Shown: piece by piece, positions 16,850-25,278 of the stretch
Position numbering within the stretch: the stretch's first letter is position 1
How the letters are laid out: each line of letters starts with the position of its first letter
Assembly: GCA_937995745.1 (NCBI GenBank)
Contig: CALKIU010000030.1
Span: forward strand, 1-45,299
Length of the DNA stretch: 45,299 bases
Direction of reading: 5' to 3'
DNA from: an uncultured Bacillaceae bacterium
Lineage (GTDB): Bacteria; Bacillota; Bacilli; Bacillales; Cytobacillaceae
Notes under the pieces: model-generated
The model's input: the letters and a program-made list of their open reading frames with translations, nothing else
Told to the model about the DNA's origin: nothing
The model's database searches: none
Made by a program: the position numbers and the translations under genes

Positions 16850-16868
16850 CTCCGCCTTTCAAGCGGAG
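16850..16868 (-). terminator. Terminator of the M48 protease gene
   Basis: CTCCGC / GCGGAG stem with a 7-nt loop; on the minus strand seven T follow directly (16848-16842). It begins 5 bp after the stop codon of the protease gene. Confidence 0.85.
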
Positions 16869-16873
16869 GAGTA

Positions 16874-18151
16874 TCAATCACTGTCCCGGCCCTTCTCCAA
16901 TTCATACTCTTCAATCATACTGATCCGCTCCAGCATGGTCGGATGGCCGTAACGGAAAATTTTTACGAGAAGCGGCGGGTTGACCTGGCTTAATCCGGCC
17001 CGTGTCAATTCTTGAAACGCCTCTATCGCCGCATCGGGATTATCTGTCATTTCAATGGCAAAGCGGTCGGCTCTTTCCTCTTGGTACCGGGAAGCCCAAT
17101 TGGTAAAGGGGCTGGCGGCAAAACTCAAGAGCGATAAAATCAGCAATAAAAGCGGCAAGGACGAAAGATGATTCACAGCCGTAATTTTCAGCGGTTCTCC
17201 CCATCTTTTCACCACATAACCCATAAGCTTTGCAGCAATGTAAAGCCCGGCGAGCGACAGAAGCAAATATCCCGAAATGCCGATGTAAAGGTGTTTTTCC
17301 ACGTAGTGGGCTATTTCATGGGCCATGATGAATAATATTTGATCATCGCTTAACCGGTTCAAAGTCGTATCCCAAAGAACGATCCGCGAATTGGAACCGA
17401 TCCCCGTAACATAGGCGTTTAACGCGTTCGTTTTTTCCGATTTATCCACCTCAAACACATGTTCCGCCGGAATATCGGCCTGTTCGGCCAATTCCAATAT
17501 TTTTGCCTCGAGTTCTTTATTTTTCAGCGGATAAAAATCATGATACAACGGATCAATTACTACCGGATGAATAAACATCATAAACAAGGTAAAAGGAATC
17601 GACAGCAGCCAGGCATAAAGCCACCATCTTTTCCTGCTTTTCCGGATCAGCCAATAAATAACAACCACAATGACAGCCGTAATCACGAAATTAATCCAAA
17701 AATCGATCAATTGATCTTTCATCCATGAAGGAAAACTCTGCACGGAAATATTATATATTTTGGAAATACAATAGCTGAAATAACGCAAAGGAAAGAGAGC
17801 GGCGAAAATAAAAAGAGATAAACAAAAAACGTATATTGCCGTCCGAAGAAGACCGGATTTTGACACTTCTTCCGCCTGTTTCGCAAAATACCTTGAAATG
17901 CCCCCGACAAGCAAAAACAAATAGATAAGCCATTCCAGCGGATAGCTGATAAAAAACAAGAAATTCCTGATTTGCGAATATTCTTCAGTCAACATCAATT
18001 CCCTGCTATTGAGAAACGTTTGCGGATCCGCTCTCGTTCCTTGATATTCAAACGGCACGGTCGTATCCGCAAAATAAAACAAATACCAGTAGAAAAACAA
18101 ACCGTATAATACAAATGCCAGCAAACCGTATAAACCGATTTTCCGCGCCAA
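16874..18151 (-). CDS. yhfN: M48 family membrane zinc metalloprotease (CAAX-protease-like), YhfN-like
   Basis: A 425-residue integral membrane protease. Membrane segments lie at about 7-27, 62-88, 104-125, 150-170, 177-196, 288-313 and 330-348. The zinc motif HEIAH is at 278-282 and the third-ligand region EERAD at 358-362; the surrounding order (M48 N-terminal domain, then peptidase domain) is that of Ste24/CAAX-type M48 enzymes. The substrate is unknown; in Bacteria such proteases are usually linked to membrane protein quality control. The start is a TTG at 18151 with AAAGGGGGCAGG upstream and no better alternative. Size and type match B. subtilis YhfN, which also comes from this chromosomal region. 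Monocistronic. Confidence 0.9.
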   Translation of the reverse strand: MARKIGLYGLLAFVLYGLFFYWYLFYFADTTVPFEYQGTRADPQTFLNSRELMLTEEYSQIRNFLFFISYPLEWLIYLFLLVGGISRYFAKQAEEVSKSGLLRTAIYVFCLSLFIFAALFPLRYFSYCISKIYNISVQSFPSWMKDQLIDFWINFVITAVIVVVIYWLIRKSRKRWWLYAWLLSIPFTLFMMFIHPVVIDPLYHDFYPLKNKELEAKILELAEQADIPAEHVFEVDKSEKTNALNAYVTGIGSNSRIVLWDTTLNRLSDDQILFIMAHEIAHYVEKHLYIGISGYLLLSLAGLYIAAKLMGYVVKRWGEPLKITAVNHLSSLPLLLLILSLLSFAASPFTNWASRYQEERADRFAIEMTDNPDAAIEAFQELTRAGLSQVNPPLLVKIFRYGHPTMLERISMIEEYELEKGRDSD

Positions 18152-18572
18152 CAGCCTGCCCCCTTTCTGCGTACAACCTCATTAATATTTTAGTTTAAAA
18201 AGGACTGATTAGAACCAATTTTTAGCTTGCCTGATAAACGGGAAAAATAAGCGCCCTTTTTCGAAAAACATCCGCCACAAAAGAAAAAATGTTGCGCAAA
18301 TAAAAAGTTATTCGAAAAGTACATAATAATAGTGAAAAAACAAGCAAGCGGAGAAAAAAACTTTTTTCCTCTTGCTTGTTTATGTTTCCGGGATTAGATC
18401 TTGAAAGCAGCCGGGGGAGATTGCCGCTTTCGGAATGTTGCGGGCCATTCCGGCATGCACTTTCCACTGATCCCTGCAGGAAAAAGCAAAATTGGCGCAA
18501 TGGAATGCTTCAATCTTAAACTGTATCGCGCGCGGCAAATATCCATTGCCGGCATTTCATCGCCCGCTCACG
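18152..18572. other. Intergenic region between azlD and the M48 protease gene
   Basis: About 420 bp. It holds the azlCD terminator (18338-18382) and presumably the protease promoter. Short open frames on both strands have no ribosome-binding site or recognisable product. Stretch 18383-18572 is GC-richer than the rest of the gap, and I see nothing else in it. Confidence 0.5.
18338..18382 (-). terminator. Terminator downstream of azlCD
   Basis: A long interrupted stem: AAACAAGCAAG then GGAGAAAAAA pairs with TTTTTTCC and CTTGCTTGTTT. On the minus strand a T-run follows (from 18340 leftwards). It lies 190 bp past azlD. Confidence 0.7.
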
Positions 18573-18878
18573 TCAAAAGAAAGAGGAATAAACCGTCAAA
18601 ACAGCGATCGCACCGATAATGACGACAAATATATTGCCGCCCATAAAAGCGAGTATAAAAGCGGCTGCCGCTCCGACGATGCCGTATGTGATATCCTCTT
18701 GAATGAAAAGAACCCCGGGAAAAATAAGGGCACCCAACGTTGCATAAGGAACGTTTTTTAAAATCCCCTGAACAAAGCGGGGCAGTTCTTTTCCCCGGAA
18801 AAGAAAAAACGGCAGCATTCTCGGAATATATGTAACAAGACCCATTCCGAGAATCAACAAGACAAGCTTACTGTCCAT
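18573..18878 (-). CDS. azlD: AzlD family branched-chain amino acid transport subunit
   Basis: A 101-residue membrane protein with three to four hydrophobic segments (about 5-22, 37-60, 64-85 and 86-101) and the AzlD signature GLVTYIPRMLPFFLF. AzlC and AzlD together form an exporter of branched-chain amino acids or analogues in B. subtilis (resistance to 4-azaleucine). The start ATG at 18878 follows a G-rich stretch and overlaps the end of azlC by 11 bp, so the two are translated together. The azlB regulator and brnQ that accompany azlCD in B. subtilis are absent from this window. Confidence 0.9.
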   Translation of the reverse strand: MDSKLVLLILGMGLVTYIPRMLPFFLFRGKELPRFVQGILKNVPYATLGALIFPGVLFIQEDITYGIVGAAAAFILAFMGGNIFVVIIGAIAVLTVYSSFF

Positions 18879-19599
18879 CGGCACGGCCCCCCCGCAGTCT
18901 TTTTCCTGTTTCAATTAACTCTGTAAGGATCGCGGCAAGAAGGGTGGAAACAACGATGCTCCATCCGGAAGACAAGAACTCTGACATGGTGAAAATAGTA
19001 TTAAAAGCAGCCGCAAGAACCGCCAAAAACACAATTTTTACATTCTTTTTCAAAGACGGCACCAAGAGACCGATAAACATCGCATAAAGAGCGACAGACA
19101 TGCTTTCCTGCAGCACTTGCGGCAAACCGGCTCCCAGAACATGGCCAATACCGGAAAAAACGACCCAACTTGAATAAGCGACCAAGTTCAAACCAAACAT
19201 ATATCCGGCCGTGACCGTTCCGTCCCTCATGGCGGCAACCGAAAAAGTTTCGTCCGTAATTCCAAATGCATAGACGGCCTTAAAGGCCGGATGGTCGTCA
19301 GCCGCTTTTTCATTCAAAGAAGCCGACAACAGAAAATGACGGATGTTAACAATAAAAGTTGTCAGAATGATTTCAAACATTCCCGTCCCCAAAGATATTA
19401 AACTCAGGGCGATATATTGTGCAGCCCCGGCAAACACAATCATGCTCATAAGCAAAGTTTCCATAACGTTCAAATCGGTCGCCTTTGCCAGCAATCCGAA
19501 TGTTAGGGCCACGGGAAAATAACCAATCCCGATGCCAATCCCTGCCTTCACTCCCCTTTTAAACTCGGGGATTGACTTTTCAGCAACTGCTTCAGCCAC
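18868..19599 (-). CDS. azlC: AzlC family branched-chain amino acid permease
   Basis: About 243 residues, the large subunit of the AzlCD exporter. The N-terminal signature GIGIGYFPVALTFGLLAKA, the segment FAGAAQYIALSLI and NIRHFLLSASL are typical of AzlC. Five to six membrane helices. Two GTG starts are possible, 19608 and 19599; I prefer 19599 because GGGCGGTGA then lies 5 nt upstream, while the GTG at 19608 is part of that ribosome-binding site. Nearest neighbour upstream is the ABC importer operon, separated by a terminator at 19657-19682. Confidence 0.9.
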   Translation of the reverse strand: MAEAVAEKSIPEFKRGVKAGIGIGIGYFPVALTFGLLAKATDLNVMETLLMSMIVFAGAAQYIALSLISLGTGMFEIILTTFIVNIRHFLLSASLNEKAADDHPAFKAVYAFGITDETFSVAAMRDGTVTAGYMFGLNLVAYSSWVVFSGIGHVLGAGLPQVLQESMSVALYAMFIGLLVPSLKKNVKIVFLAVLAAAFNTIFTMSEFLSSGWSIVVSTLLAAILTELIETGKRLRGGRADGQ

Positions 19600-19656
19600 A
19601 GAAATCACCGCCCTGAAAAATGATCACTATGAAAATAATAATACCAAATACAGTAA

Positions 19657-19682
19657 AAAACACATGGTTTCCCATGTGTTTT
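19657..19682 (-). terminator. Terminator of the ABC importer operon
   Basis: CACATGG / CCATGTG stem (19661-19678) extended by A/T pairs, with T-runs on both sides. It lies 45 bp past the ATP-binding gene and before azlC, so it ends the upstream operon on the minus strand. Confidence 0.8.
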
Positions 19683-19723
19683 ACTTTTTATTCTTGCGGC
19701 TCGCCGAAGTTCGAGCCTTCCGC

Positions 19724-20518
19724 TTAAACTAAAACCGCTCTGTCGTTGCTGATTTGTTTCCCGCGGATTCTTTGAAATTCCATGAGAAGCTTTTCAACAG
19801 TCAAATGTTTCTTTTCGTTTTCATTGGCCTCAAAAATGATTTGGCCGTTATCCATCATAATTAATCGGTTGCCTAGCTCTATCGCTTGCTGCATGTTATG
19901 GGTTACCATCAATGTGGTCAGTTTGTACTCCTCGACAATTTTTTTCGTCAATTCGGTAATCAGTTCAGCCCGCGCCGGGTCCAATGCGGCTGTATGCTCA
20001 TCCAAAAGAAGTATGTGCGGCTCCGTAAAAGTGGCCATTAACAGCGACAGCGCCTGCCGTTCGCCTCCTGATAACAATCCAACTTTGGCATGCAAGCGAT
20101 CTTCCAGACCCAAATTCAACATACTAAGCTTTTCCTTGAAAAATTCCCTTTTTTTCCTTGTAACTCCCAATTTTAAACCGCGGCGGGTTGTTCTCGAATA
20201 AGCAATCGATAAATTTTCTTCAATCGTCATTGAAGGAGCGGTGCCGGCCATCGGATCTTGAAAGACCCGGCCAATCAGACGCGCCCTTTTGTGCTCGGGC
20301 ATCAACGTCACATCTTTGCCGCCGATCTTCACTTGGCCCAAGTCGGGTGTCAGCCTGCCGGCAATAATATTTAAAAGAGTCGACTTTCCCGCTCCGTTGC
20401 TTCCGATTACAGTGACAAAATCCCCGGGTTTCAAATCGAGGTTGACATGATTGATGGCGACTTTTTCATCAGGCGATCCTTCATTGAAAACCTTATAAAT
20501 CTGTTTTAACTGCAGCAA
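19724..20518 (-). CDS. ABC importer ATP-binding protein (TrpZ-like)
   Basis: The ATPase of an importer whose permease and binding protein are the next two genes upstream. Walker A GSNGAGKST, signature LSGGERQALSLLMA, Walker B ILLLDEHTAALDP and the H-loop VTHNM are all present. It would drive uptake of the operon's substrate, possibly an aromatic amino acid (see the binding protein). The longest frame starts at 20554, but I prefer the TTG at 20518 (264 aa): AGTGGTGA precedes it at 7 nt and translation then begins LQLKQIYKVFNEG, as usual for such ATPases. The gene overlaps the permease gene by 26 bp under this start. Confidence 0.88.
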   Translation of the reverse strand: MLQLKQIYKVFNEGSPDEKVAINHVNLDLKPGDFVTVIGSNGAGKSTLLNIIAGRLTPDLGQVKIGGKDVTLMPEHKRARLIGRVFQDPMAGTAPSMTIEENLSIAYSRTTRRGLKLGVTRKKREFFKEKLSMLNLGLEDRLHAKVGLLSGGERQALSLLMATFTEPHILLLDEHTAALDPARAELITELTKKIVEEYKLTTLMVTHNMQQAIELGNRLIMMDNGQIIFEANENEKKHLTVEKLLMEFQRIRGKQISNDRAVLV

Positions 20519-21527
20519 GATTTTCACCACTTTTCTTATTTGCATTCGCTTCAATCAAACGTTGCGATTCCAAAAGCCTTCTTTTTTTCTTCTTCTTTTC
20601 ATTTGCAAACTCAATAAACCTTGGAATAACTAAAGCACAAATAACAATGAAGGCCGTAATCAGTTTCATGTCCCCCGATTCGAGAAAATCGACCCGAAGA
20701 GCGAGCGCGTAAATAATCCGGTATACAATGGCCCCCAGAATGACGGCAAGGGTAGCGCGTACGACAGTCTTCGCTCCAAAGATCGTTTCTCCGATAATAA
20801 CGGAAGCCAAACCGATAACGATCATTCCGATTCCCATGCCGACGTCACTGTAGCCCTGATATTGGGCGACAAGAGCTCCTGAAAGAGCAACCAGTGCGTT
20901 GGATAAGCCAAGACCCAAAATCTTCAACGTATCCGTATTAGCCGAAAAACTCTTTATCATAATTTCATTATCGCCAGTTGCCCTGATGGCAAGCCCGACA
21001 TCGGTTTTTAAGAAATAATCGATTGCCGCTTTCATAACAAAAACAAGAATCAACATAATGACAAGGATTCCCCATGTTTTCGGGATAAAATCAGCCAGTC
21101 CGATCGACGTAAAAAACGCGGCAACAGCATCATCTATCTTTAGCCCTTTCCAAAAATCAACGATTTTTGAAATAAGGGTTTCTTCCGAAAGTAATGAAAC
21201 ATTGGAACGGCCCATAATTCTCAAATTAATGGAATATAAAGCCGTCATCATTAAGATCCCTGATAAGAGAGCGTTAATTTTCCCCTTCGTATGCAAAATT
21301 CCAGTCATGCAACCCGCCAAGAATCCGGCAAAAAAGGCCAAAACCGTGGCAAGCAAGGGATCGGCGCCGCCCACTATCAAGATCGCAGCAACAGCTCCAC
21401 CTGTTACAAAACTTCCGTCTACCGTCAAATCGGGAAAATCAAGGACTCTGAACGATAAATAAACCCCCAAGGCCATTAATGCATAAATCACACCAGCCTC
21501 TACGGCACCAAAAACAGCTGTGTACAT
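20493..21527 (-). CDS. ABC importer permease (TrpY-like, BPD_transp_2 fold)
   Basis: A 344-residue permease with eight to nine membrane segments and the family segments GVYLSFRVLDFPDLTVDGSF and SVIIGETIFGAKT. This is the branched-chain-amino-acid/sugar-type permease family (PF02653) in the version that pairs with PF04392 binding proteins. The C-terminal tail (from about 305) is highly basic and lysine-rich (NEKKKKKRRLLES) and must be cytoplasmic. ATG with AAAGGAAG upstream. Second gene of the importer operon, 146 bp after the binding-protein gene; the gap carries a stable stem-loop. Confidence 0.9.
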   Translation of the reverse strand: MYTAVFGAVEAGVIYALMALGVYLSFRVLDFPDLTVDGSFVTGGAVAAILIVGGADPLLATVLAFFAGFLAGCMTGILHTKGKINALLSGILMMTALYSINLRIMGRSNVSLLSEETLISKIVDFWKGLKIDDAVAAFFTSIGLADFIPKTWGILVIMLILVFVMKAAIDYFLKTDVGLAIRATGDNEIMIKSFSANTDTLKILGLGLSNALVALSGALVAQYQGYSDVGMGIGMIVIGLASVIIGETIFGAKTVVRATLAVILGAIVYRIIYALALRVDFLESGDMKLITAFIVICALVIPRFIEFANEKKKKKRRLLESQRLIEANANKKSGENLAAVKTDL

Positions 21528-21633
21528 AAAATCTTCCTTTCAAATAAAGTTGCAACCACGGAGAATCGCTTAAACAGGGGGAAAACGAACAAGGCAAATA
21601 AAAAGCGGTAATTTGTTCAATCGATAAAAGCGG

Positions 21634-21670
21634 TTGAAGGGCTTCCGAAAGATGAGCAGAAGCCCTTCAA
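21634..21670 (-). terminator. Stem-loop between binding-protein and permease genes
   Basis: A 12-bp perfect stem (TTGAAGGGCTTC / GAAGCCCTTCAA) with a 13-nt loop, 3 bp after the binding-protein stop codon. The minus-strand tail (CCGCTTTTATCG) is only weakly T-rich. It may be a leaky terminator or an mRNA-protecting hairpin, a common way to make more binding protein than permease. Confidence 0.65.
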
Positions 21671-21673
21671 CGA

Positions 21674-22648
21674 TTATTCTATAATTTCAGCCGCCAAGTC
21701 GTTCCATTCGTCCTTCCAGTCAATATTCATTTCTGCAGCTGCCTTTTTGTTGAGGACAAGTCTCAGATTCGGCGGATACTCAACGGGAATCTCAGCCGGT
21801 GTTTTCTCTCCTTTTAAAATTTGTGCTGCCATTTCCCCGGCCCGATAACCGATATCATCATATTTAAATCCGAATGCTGCAAATCCTCCCCTGGCAACTG
21901 AATCCAACTCGCCGACAAATAGTGGAATATCTTCTTCATTTGCCACTTTAACTATTGCTTCCAAGCCGGAAACAGCCGTATTGTCGGTAACAATGTAGAT
22001 GGCATCCACTTTGCCGATTAACGATTCTGCGGCTTGTTTAACCTCAGAAGTGGTGGAAACCGATTTTTCAATCAATTTGACTCCGGTCCCCTTCAAGGCC
22101 TCTTTTACCATGTTGATTTGGGACACCGAGTTTTGTTCTCCGGCGTTATAAATGGTGCCGAGATTCTTCACGTCAAAATGTTCATTGATAAATGCGATCA
22201 TTTTCGTAATGGCTTCCGGATGATGGTCGACTGTTCCGGTTACATTGCCTCCCGGCTCTTCCATGCTTTTGACCAACTTGGCGCCGACCGGATCAGTTAC
22301 AGATGTAAAAACTATCGGTATCTCCTTTGTTGCATTTAAGGCGCTTAGCGCACTCGGCGTTGAGTTGGCGAAAATCAAATCCACATTATCGCCGACGAAA
22401 TTCTTGGCAATCGCGGAGAGGGTATTTTGGTCTCCATGTCCCATCTGCACATCATATTCGACTTCAAGTCCGGCGTCTTCAATCGCTTTTTTGAAACCTT
22501 CAAAAGCAGCATCCAGAGAAGGGTGTTCCATAAATTGAGATACACCTATGGTAAACTTTTCAGTATCGTTCTTGTCTCCGCTGCATGCGCTGAGAAAGAG
22601 TGCACCCGCCAGAACAATGACGGCTGCCAAGCTAAGCTTTTTCCACAT
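21674..22648 (-). CDS. ABC transporter substrate-binding lipoprotein (TrpX-like, PF04392)
   Basis: A 324-residue extracellular binding protein anchored by a lipobox: MWKKLSLAAVIVLAGALF then LSAC with C22 as the lipidated cysteine. The mature part has the segments GVSQFMEHPSLDAAFEGFK, NSTPSALSALNATKEIPIVFTSVTDP and GTVDHHPE that mark the ABC_sub_bind family; some streptococcal members (TrpX) were linked to tryptophan uptake. The substrate here is not proven. The ATG at 22648 has AGGGGG 8 nt upstream; an in-frame start 11 codons earlier runs through that site. First gene of the three-gene operon, behind a good sigma-A promoter. Confidence 0.9.
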   Translation of the reverse strand: MWKKLSLAAVIVLAGALFLSACSGDKNDTEKFTIGVSQFMEHPSLDAAFEGFKKAIEDAGLEVEYDVQMGHGDQNTLSAIAKNFVGDNVDLIFANSTPSALSALNATKEIPIVFTSVTDPVGAKLVKSMEEPGGNVTGTVDHHPEAITKMIAFINEHFDVKNLGTIYNAGEQNSVSQINMVKEALKGTGVKLIEKSVSTTSEVKQAAESLIGKVDAIYIVTDNTAVSGLEAIVKVANEEDIPLFVGELDSVARGGFAAFGFKYDDIGYRAGEMAAQILKGEKTPAEIPVEYPPNLRLVLNKKAAAEMNIDWKDEWNDLAAEIIE

Positions 22649-22723
22649 ACATAAACCCCCTGTTATCATATAAATATGCAAAAATTGCTTTTACGCTTTT
22701 ATGCGCTAAATTTATTAACTAGA

Positions 22724-22753
22724 ATTATATATTCATTGCCCATAAAATATCAA
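22724..22753 (-). promoter_or_regulatory. Sigma-A promoter of the ABC importer operon
   Basis: On the minus strand TTGATA (22753-22748), an 18-nt spacer and a perfect TATAAT (22729-22724), about 75 nt before the binding-protein start. The leader is too short for a T-box. The remainder of the 22649-23054 gap is AT-rich and shows only the lplJ terminator. Confidence 0.7.
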
Positions 22754-23036
22754 CCCCCTTGCTACAAATTTCTGATTTTTCTATAATGATTTCCATTCCA
22801 AATATAGAAATCCGACAGGCGCAAACCCTTGCCAACACTGATTTTATAGAAAAGTTTTCAAACATGGTAACCAATAAAAACTATTTATTTTCCTTTTTTA
22901 ATATAATCTGTTTATTTTTTAAATAATCAATTTTCAAAACAATCGTCTGCCTTGCAAGCATCCGTTCAATAGCGATAAAAAAGGTAAACGGACGCAAAAC
23001 GTCATATCGAAAATCCCGCTTTTCCGCAAAAAAAAA

Positions 23037-23055
23037 GCAGCGCTTCACGCACTGC
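23037..23055 (-). terminator. Terminator of the yhfI-lplJ operon
   Basis: GCAGCGC / GCACTGC stem (one G-U pair) with a 5-nt loop; nine T follow on the minus strand. It touches the last base of the lplJ stop codon. Confidence 0.85.
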
Positions 23056-24044
23056 TAATACAACACATCCAGGAACTGTTCCTTAGAAATGCCCCCGAAA
23101 TAATGGCTGATATCAATATCTTCCAATGCCGCGGCCAGTTCATTTTTGTCATAACGGAGACCTATCAATCTTTTTTCCACATCGCTGACGTCTCCCACAC
23201 CGAAAAAGTCTCCGTAAATCTTGCAATGTTCAATTCTGCCTTTCACAACTTCCAAGCGGATATCAATTTGCCCGGCAGGAAACCTTTTCGCGCATTGGAT
23301 GTTAAATTTCGGCGACTTGCCATAATTCCAATCCCAGTTTTGATATCTTTCCCGGGAAATCCTCTCTATTTCCTTCCAATCATTGTCAGTCAACACATAC
23401 TCGTCAATGTTTTGTTCCCCGCCAAAAATGGAGACAAGAAGAAGTTTGCGGAATTCTTCCATCGACATGTCCCGGTCCAAAAACTCGGCGATATTTGCCA
23501 CCCGGCTGCGAATCGATTTAATGCCCTTCGACTCAATTTTGTCTTTTTTCACGTTCAAGGCCGCAACGACATTGTCGATGTTCGAATCAAACATTAACGT
23601 ACCGTGGCTGAACATCCGCCCTTTTGTGGCAAACTGGGCGTTGCCGGAAATTTTTCTTCCTTGGACCAATATGTCATTCCTCCCGCTCAACTCAGCCGGA
23701 ACGCCCATGCTACGCAACGCCCGGATCACCGGTTCTGTAAACTTTTTGAAATTGTGAAAACTTTCTCCGTCATCCTTTGTGATAAAACTGAAATTGAGGT
23801 TCCCCAAATCATGATACACGGCCCCGCCTCCGGAAAGGCGCCGCACCACATGAATTCCGTTTTTCTCTACAAAATCCGTATTGATTTCTTCCAGCGTATT
23901 TTGGTTTTTGCCGATAATGATGGAAGGCTCATTGATATAAAACAACAAATAAGTTTGATTTATATCGAGATGCCGCAATATATATTCCTCAATTGCCAGA
24001 TTCATCCGCGGATCTGTGATTCCTTTATTATCTACAAAAAGCAT
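23055..24044 (-). CDS. lplJ: Lipoate--protein ligase LplJ
   Basis: A 329-residue LplA-type enzyme that activates lipoic acid with ATP and attaches it to lipoyl domains (GcvH, E2 subunits). Key motifs: RRLSGGGAVYHDLGNLNFSF (the lipoyl-AMP-binding glycine loop), GRNDILVQGRKISGNAQ with the catalytic lysine, and a C-terminal accessory domain ending in DISHYFGGI. Length equals B. subtilis LplJ (331 aa). TGGAGG precedes the ATG. It follows yhfI by 18 bp on the same strand, the same pairing as yhfI-lplJ in B. subtilis. Confidence 0.95.
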   Translation of the reverse strand: MLFVDNKGITDPRMNLAIEEYILRHLDINQTYLLFYINEPSIIIGKNQNTLEEINTDFVEKNGIHVVRRLSGGGAVYHDLGNLNFSFITKDDGESFHNFKKFTEPVIRALRSMGVPAELSGRNDILVQGRKISGNAQFATKGRMFSHGTLMFDSNIDNVVAALNVKKDKIESKGIKSIRSRVANIAEFLDRDMSMEEFRKLLLVSIFGGEQNIDEYVLTDNDWKEIERISRERYQNWDWNYGKSPKFNIQCAKRFPAGQIDIRLEVVKGRIEHCKIYGDFFGVGDVSDVEKRLIGLRYDKNELAAALEDIDISHYFGGISKEQFLDVLY

Positions 24045-24062
24045 GGCTTTGCCTCCAGTCTG

Positions 24063-24797
24063 TTATATAACTGTGATCTGTCCGTAATCGGCCAGTTGAA
24101 TCGGTCCGTCGTAAATCTCTCCCGCTTCTTTGACAAGCTTGGATGGATCGCCAAAATGGGGAAGATGGGTTAAAATCAGCTTTTTAACGCTCGCTTTTGC
24201 AGCAAGCTCTCCGGCATCCCGGCTGTTCATGTGTCCTGCTTCTTCCCCGTTTTGATCACCGTAAAAATTGCATTCGCACAGAAGAACGTCTGCTCCACGG
24301 GCGAAAGCAACCAAATCTTCCGTATATGCCGTATCCCCAGTAAAGACGAGACTTTTGCCCGCGGCCGAAAATCTCATCGCAAAACACGGCACAGAATGTT
24401 TGGTGCGCGCAAATTCAACGTCGAACGGTCCTATCCGGTTCGGCCCTCTTTCGTCATAACCGACGCCAAAAGTAATATCTTTATAAGTCAGCCTGTTGAA
24501 CTCTGCTTCGTCATAACGATGACCGTATATGGGTAGCGGCTCTGTTTTTTTTCCCAAATATCCCTGGATAAGCCTTGCATGCTGTAAAACACCGATATCG
24601 GCGTTATGGTCCGAATGGTAATGGGACAACACGACAGCATCCAACTCTTCAGGACCTATAAAATTTTGCATTTTCGATAAAACGCCGCTGCCAAAATCGA
24701 TGGCCAGTTTAAATCCGTCTTGTTCGAGAAGATATCCCGAACTCGCCCCTCCGGCTTTCGGATAACCTCCCCAAAAGCCGATGATCGTCAGTTTCAT
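24063..24797 (-). CDS. yhfI: Metallo-beta-lactamase fold hydrolase YhfI
   Basis: A 244-residue MBL-fold protein beginning MKLTIIGFWGGYPKAGGASSGYLL. Zinc motifs: SHYHSDH (the HxHxDH signature), FTGDTAYTED and a late histidine in THLPH. It resembles the cyclic-phosphodiesterase/RNase Z branch of the superfamily, but no substrate is known. The start ATG at 24797 was chosen because AAGGGGAG stands 8 nt upstream and the length equals B. subtilis YhfI. Co-transcribed with lplJ. Confidence 0.92.
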   Translation of the reverse strand: MKLTIIGFWGGYPKAGGASSGYLLEQDGFKLAIDFGSGVLSKMQNFIGPEELDAVVLSHYHSDHNADIGVLQHARLIQGYLGKKTEPLPIYGHRYDEAEFNRLTYKDITFGVGYDERGPNRIGPFDVEFARTKHSVPCFAMRFSAAGKSLVFTGDTAYTEDLVAFARGADVLLCECNFYGDQNGEEAGHMNSRDAGELAAKASVKKLILTHLPHFGDPSKLVKEAGEIYDGPIQLADYGQITVI

Positions 24798-24990
24798 CAC
24801 CATCTCCCCTTCTTTCACCCGCTTCAAAAGACAGGTTATACCAAATACTCAAAAAAAGCAAAACAAAAAACAGGTTGGATCGTAAATTGAATATTAAAAA
24901 TTGATCTAAAAGATTATAAATTTAATATTTTTTCAAATTAAAGTAAAAAATAAATATTTTGTATTAAAACAAACGTTGACAAACATATTC

Positions 24991-24999
24991 TGTTATAAT
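24991..24999 (+). promoter_or_regulatory. Extended -10 promoter of a candidate RNA gene
   Basis: TGTTATAAT on the plus strand: a perfect -10 hexamer with the TG extension. TTGACA at 24976-24981 is only 12 nt upstream, too near to be a normal -35, so recognition would rest on the extended -10. Predicted start about 25006. Confidence 0.5.
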
Positions 25000-25005
25000 A
25001 CAATT

Positions 25006-25278
25006 AAATCACACTACCTGGTTGTGCATTTAGGAATCCCTTGGCATTTCCATGAACCGAACCGCTCATAGCTTCACCTGATGTTGCGATATTTGTTATT
25101 TTCGGGTGTTCATGAAATCCTAAAATGCAAAGCCAGCTTCTGTAACATTTCGGTGGTGTTATTTTCCAATAGTTTACCAGCTTCTTATTTTCATTGAGTT
25201 TTTCCAAGTTTCTGTGGGACAAATTGTTCCTAATCCCTTCCATTTGAGGCCAGCCGTTTTTTCGGCTGGTATTTTTTT
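25006..25278 (+). ncRNA. Candidate structured small RNA (promoter to terminator, no plus-strand gene)
   Basis: A stretch of about 270 nt runs from an extended -10 promoter to a strong plus-strand terminator and contains no plausible plus-strand gene. It can fold into a long interrupted hairpin: GCATTTAGGA (25026-25035) with TCCTAAAATGC (25118-25128), and inside it ATTTCCATGAAC-CG (25046-25059) with CGGGTGTTCATGAAAT (25103-25118). A second small hairpin (GGGAC / GTTCC) lies at about 25216-25230. It does not match any RNA family I can recall (not 6S, SRP, tmRNA, RNase P or a known riboswitch). On the opposite strand a 105-codon frame exists, but the T-run orientation of the terminator favours plus-strand transcription. 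Confidence 0.4.
25250..25278 (+). terminator. Strong plus-strand terminator
   Basis: CCAGCCG / CGGCTGG perfect 7-bp stem with a T6 loop, followed by TATTTTTTT. The minus-strand side has no T-run, so it acts on plus-strand transcripts, although both neighbouring operons run on the minus strand. Confidence 0.9.

Noticed and set aside
24976..24999. TTGACA and TATAAT as a classical sigma-A pair
   Set aside because: The spacer is 12 nt, too short for sigma-A; I call only the extended -10.
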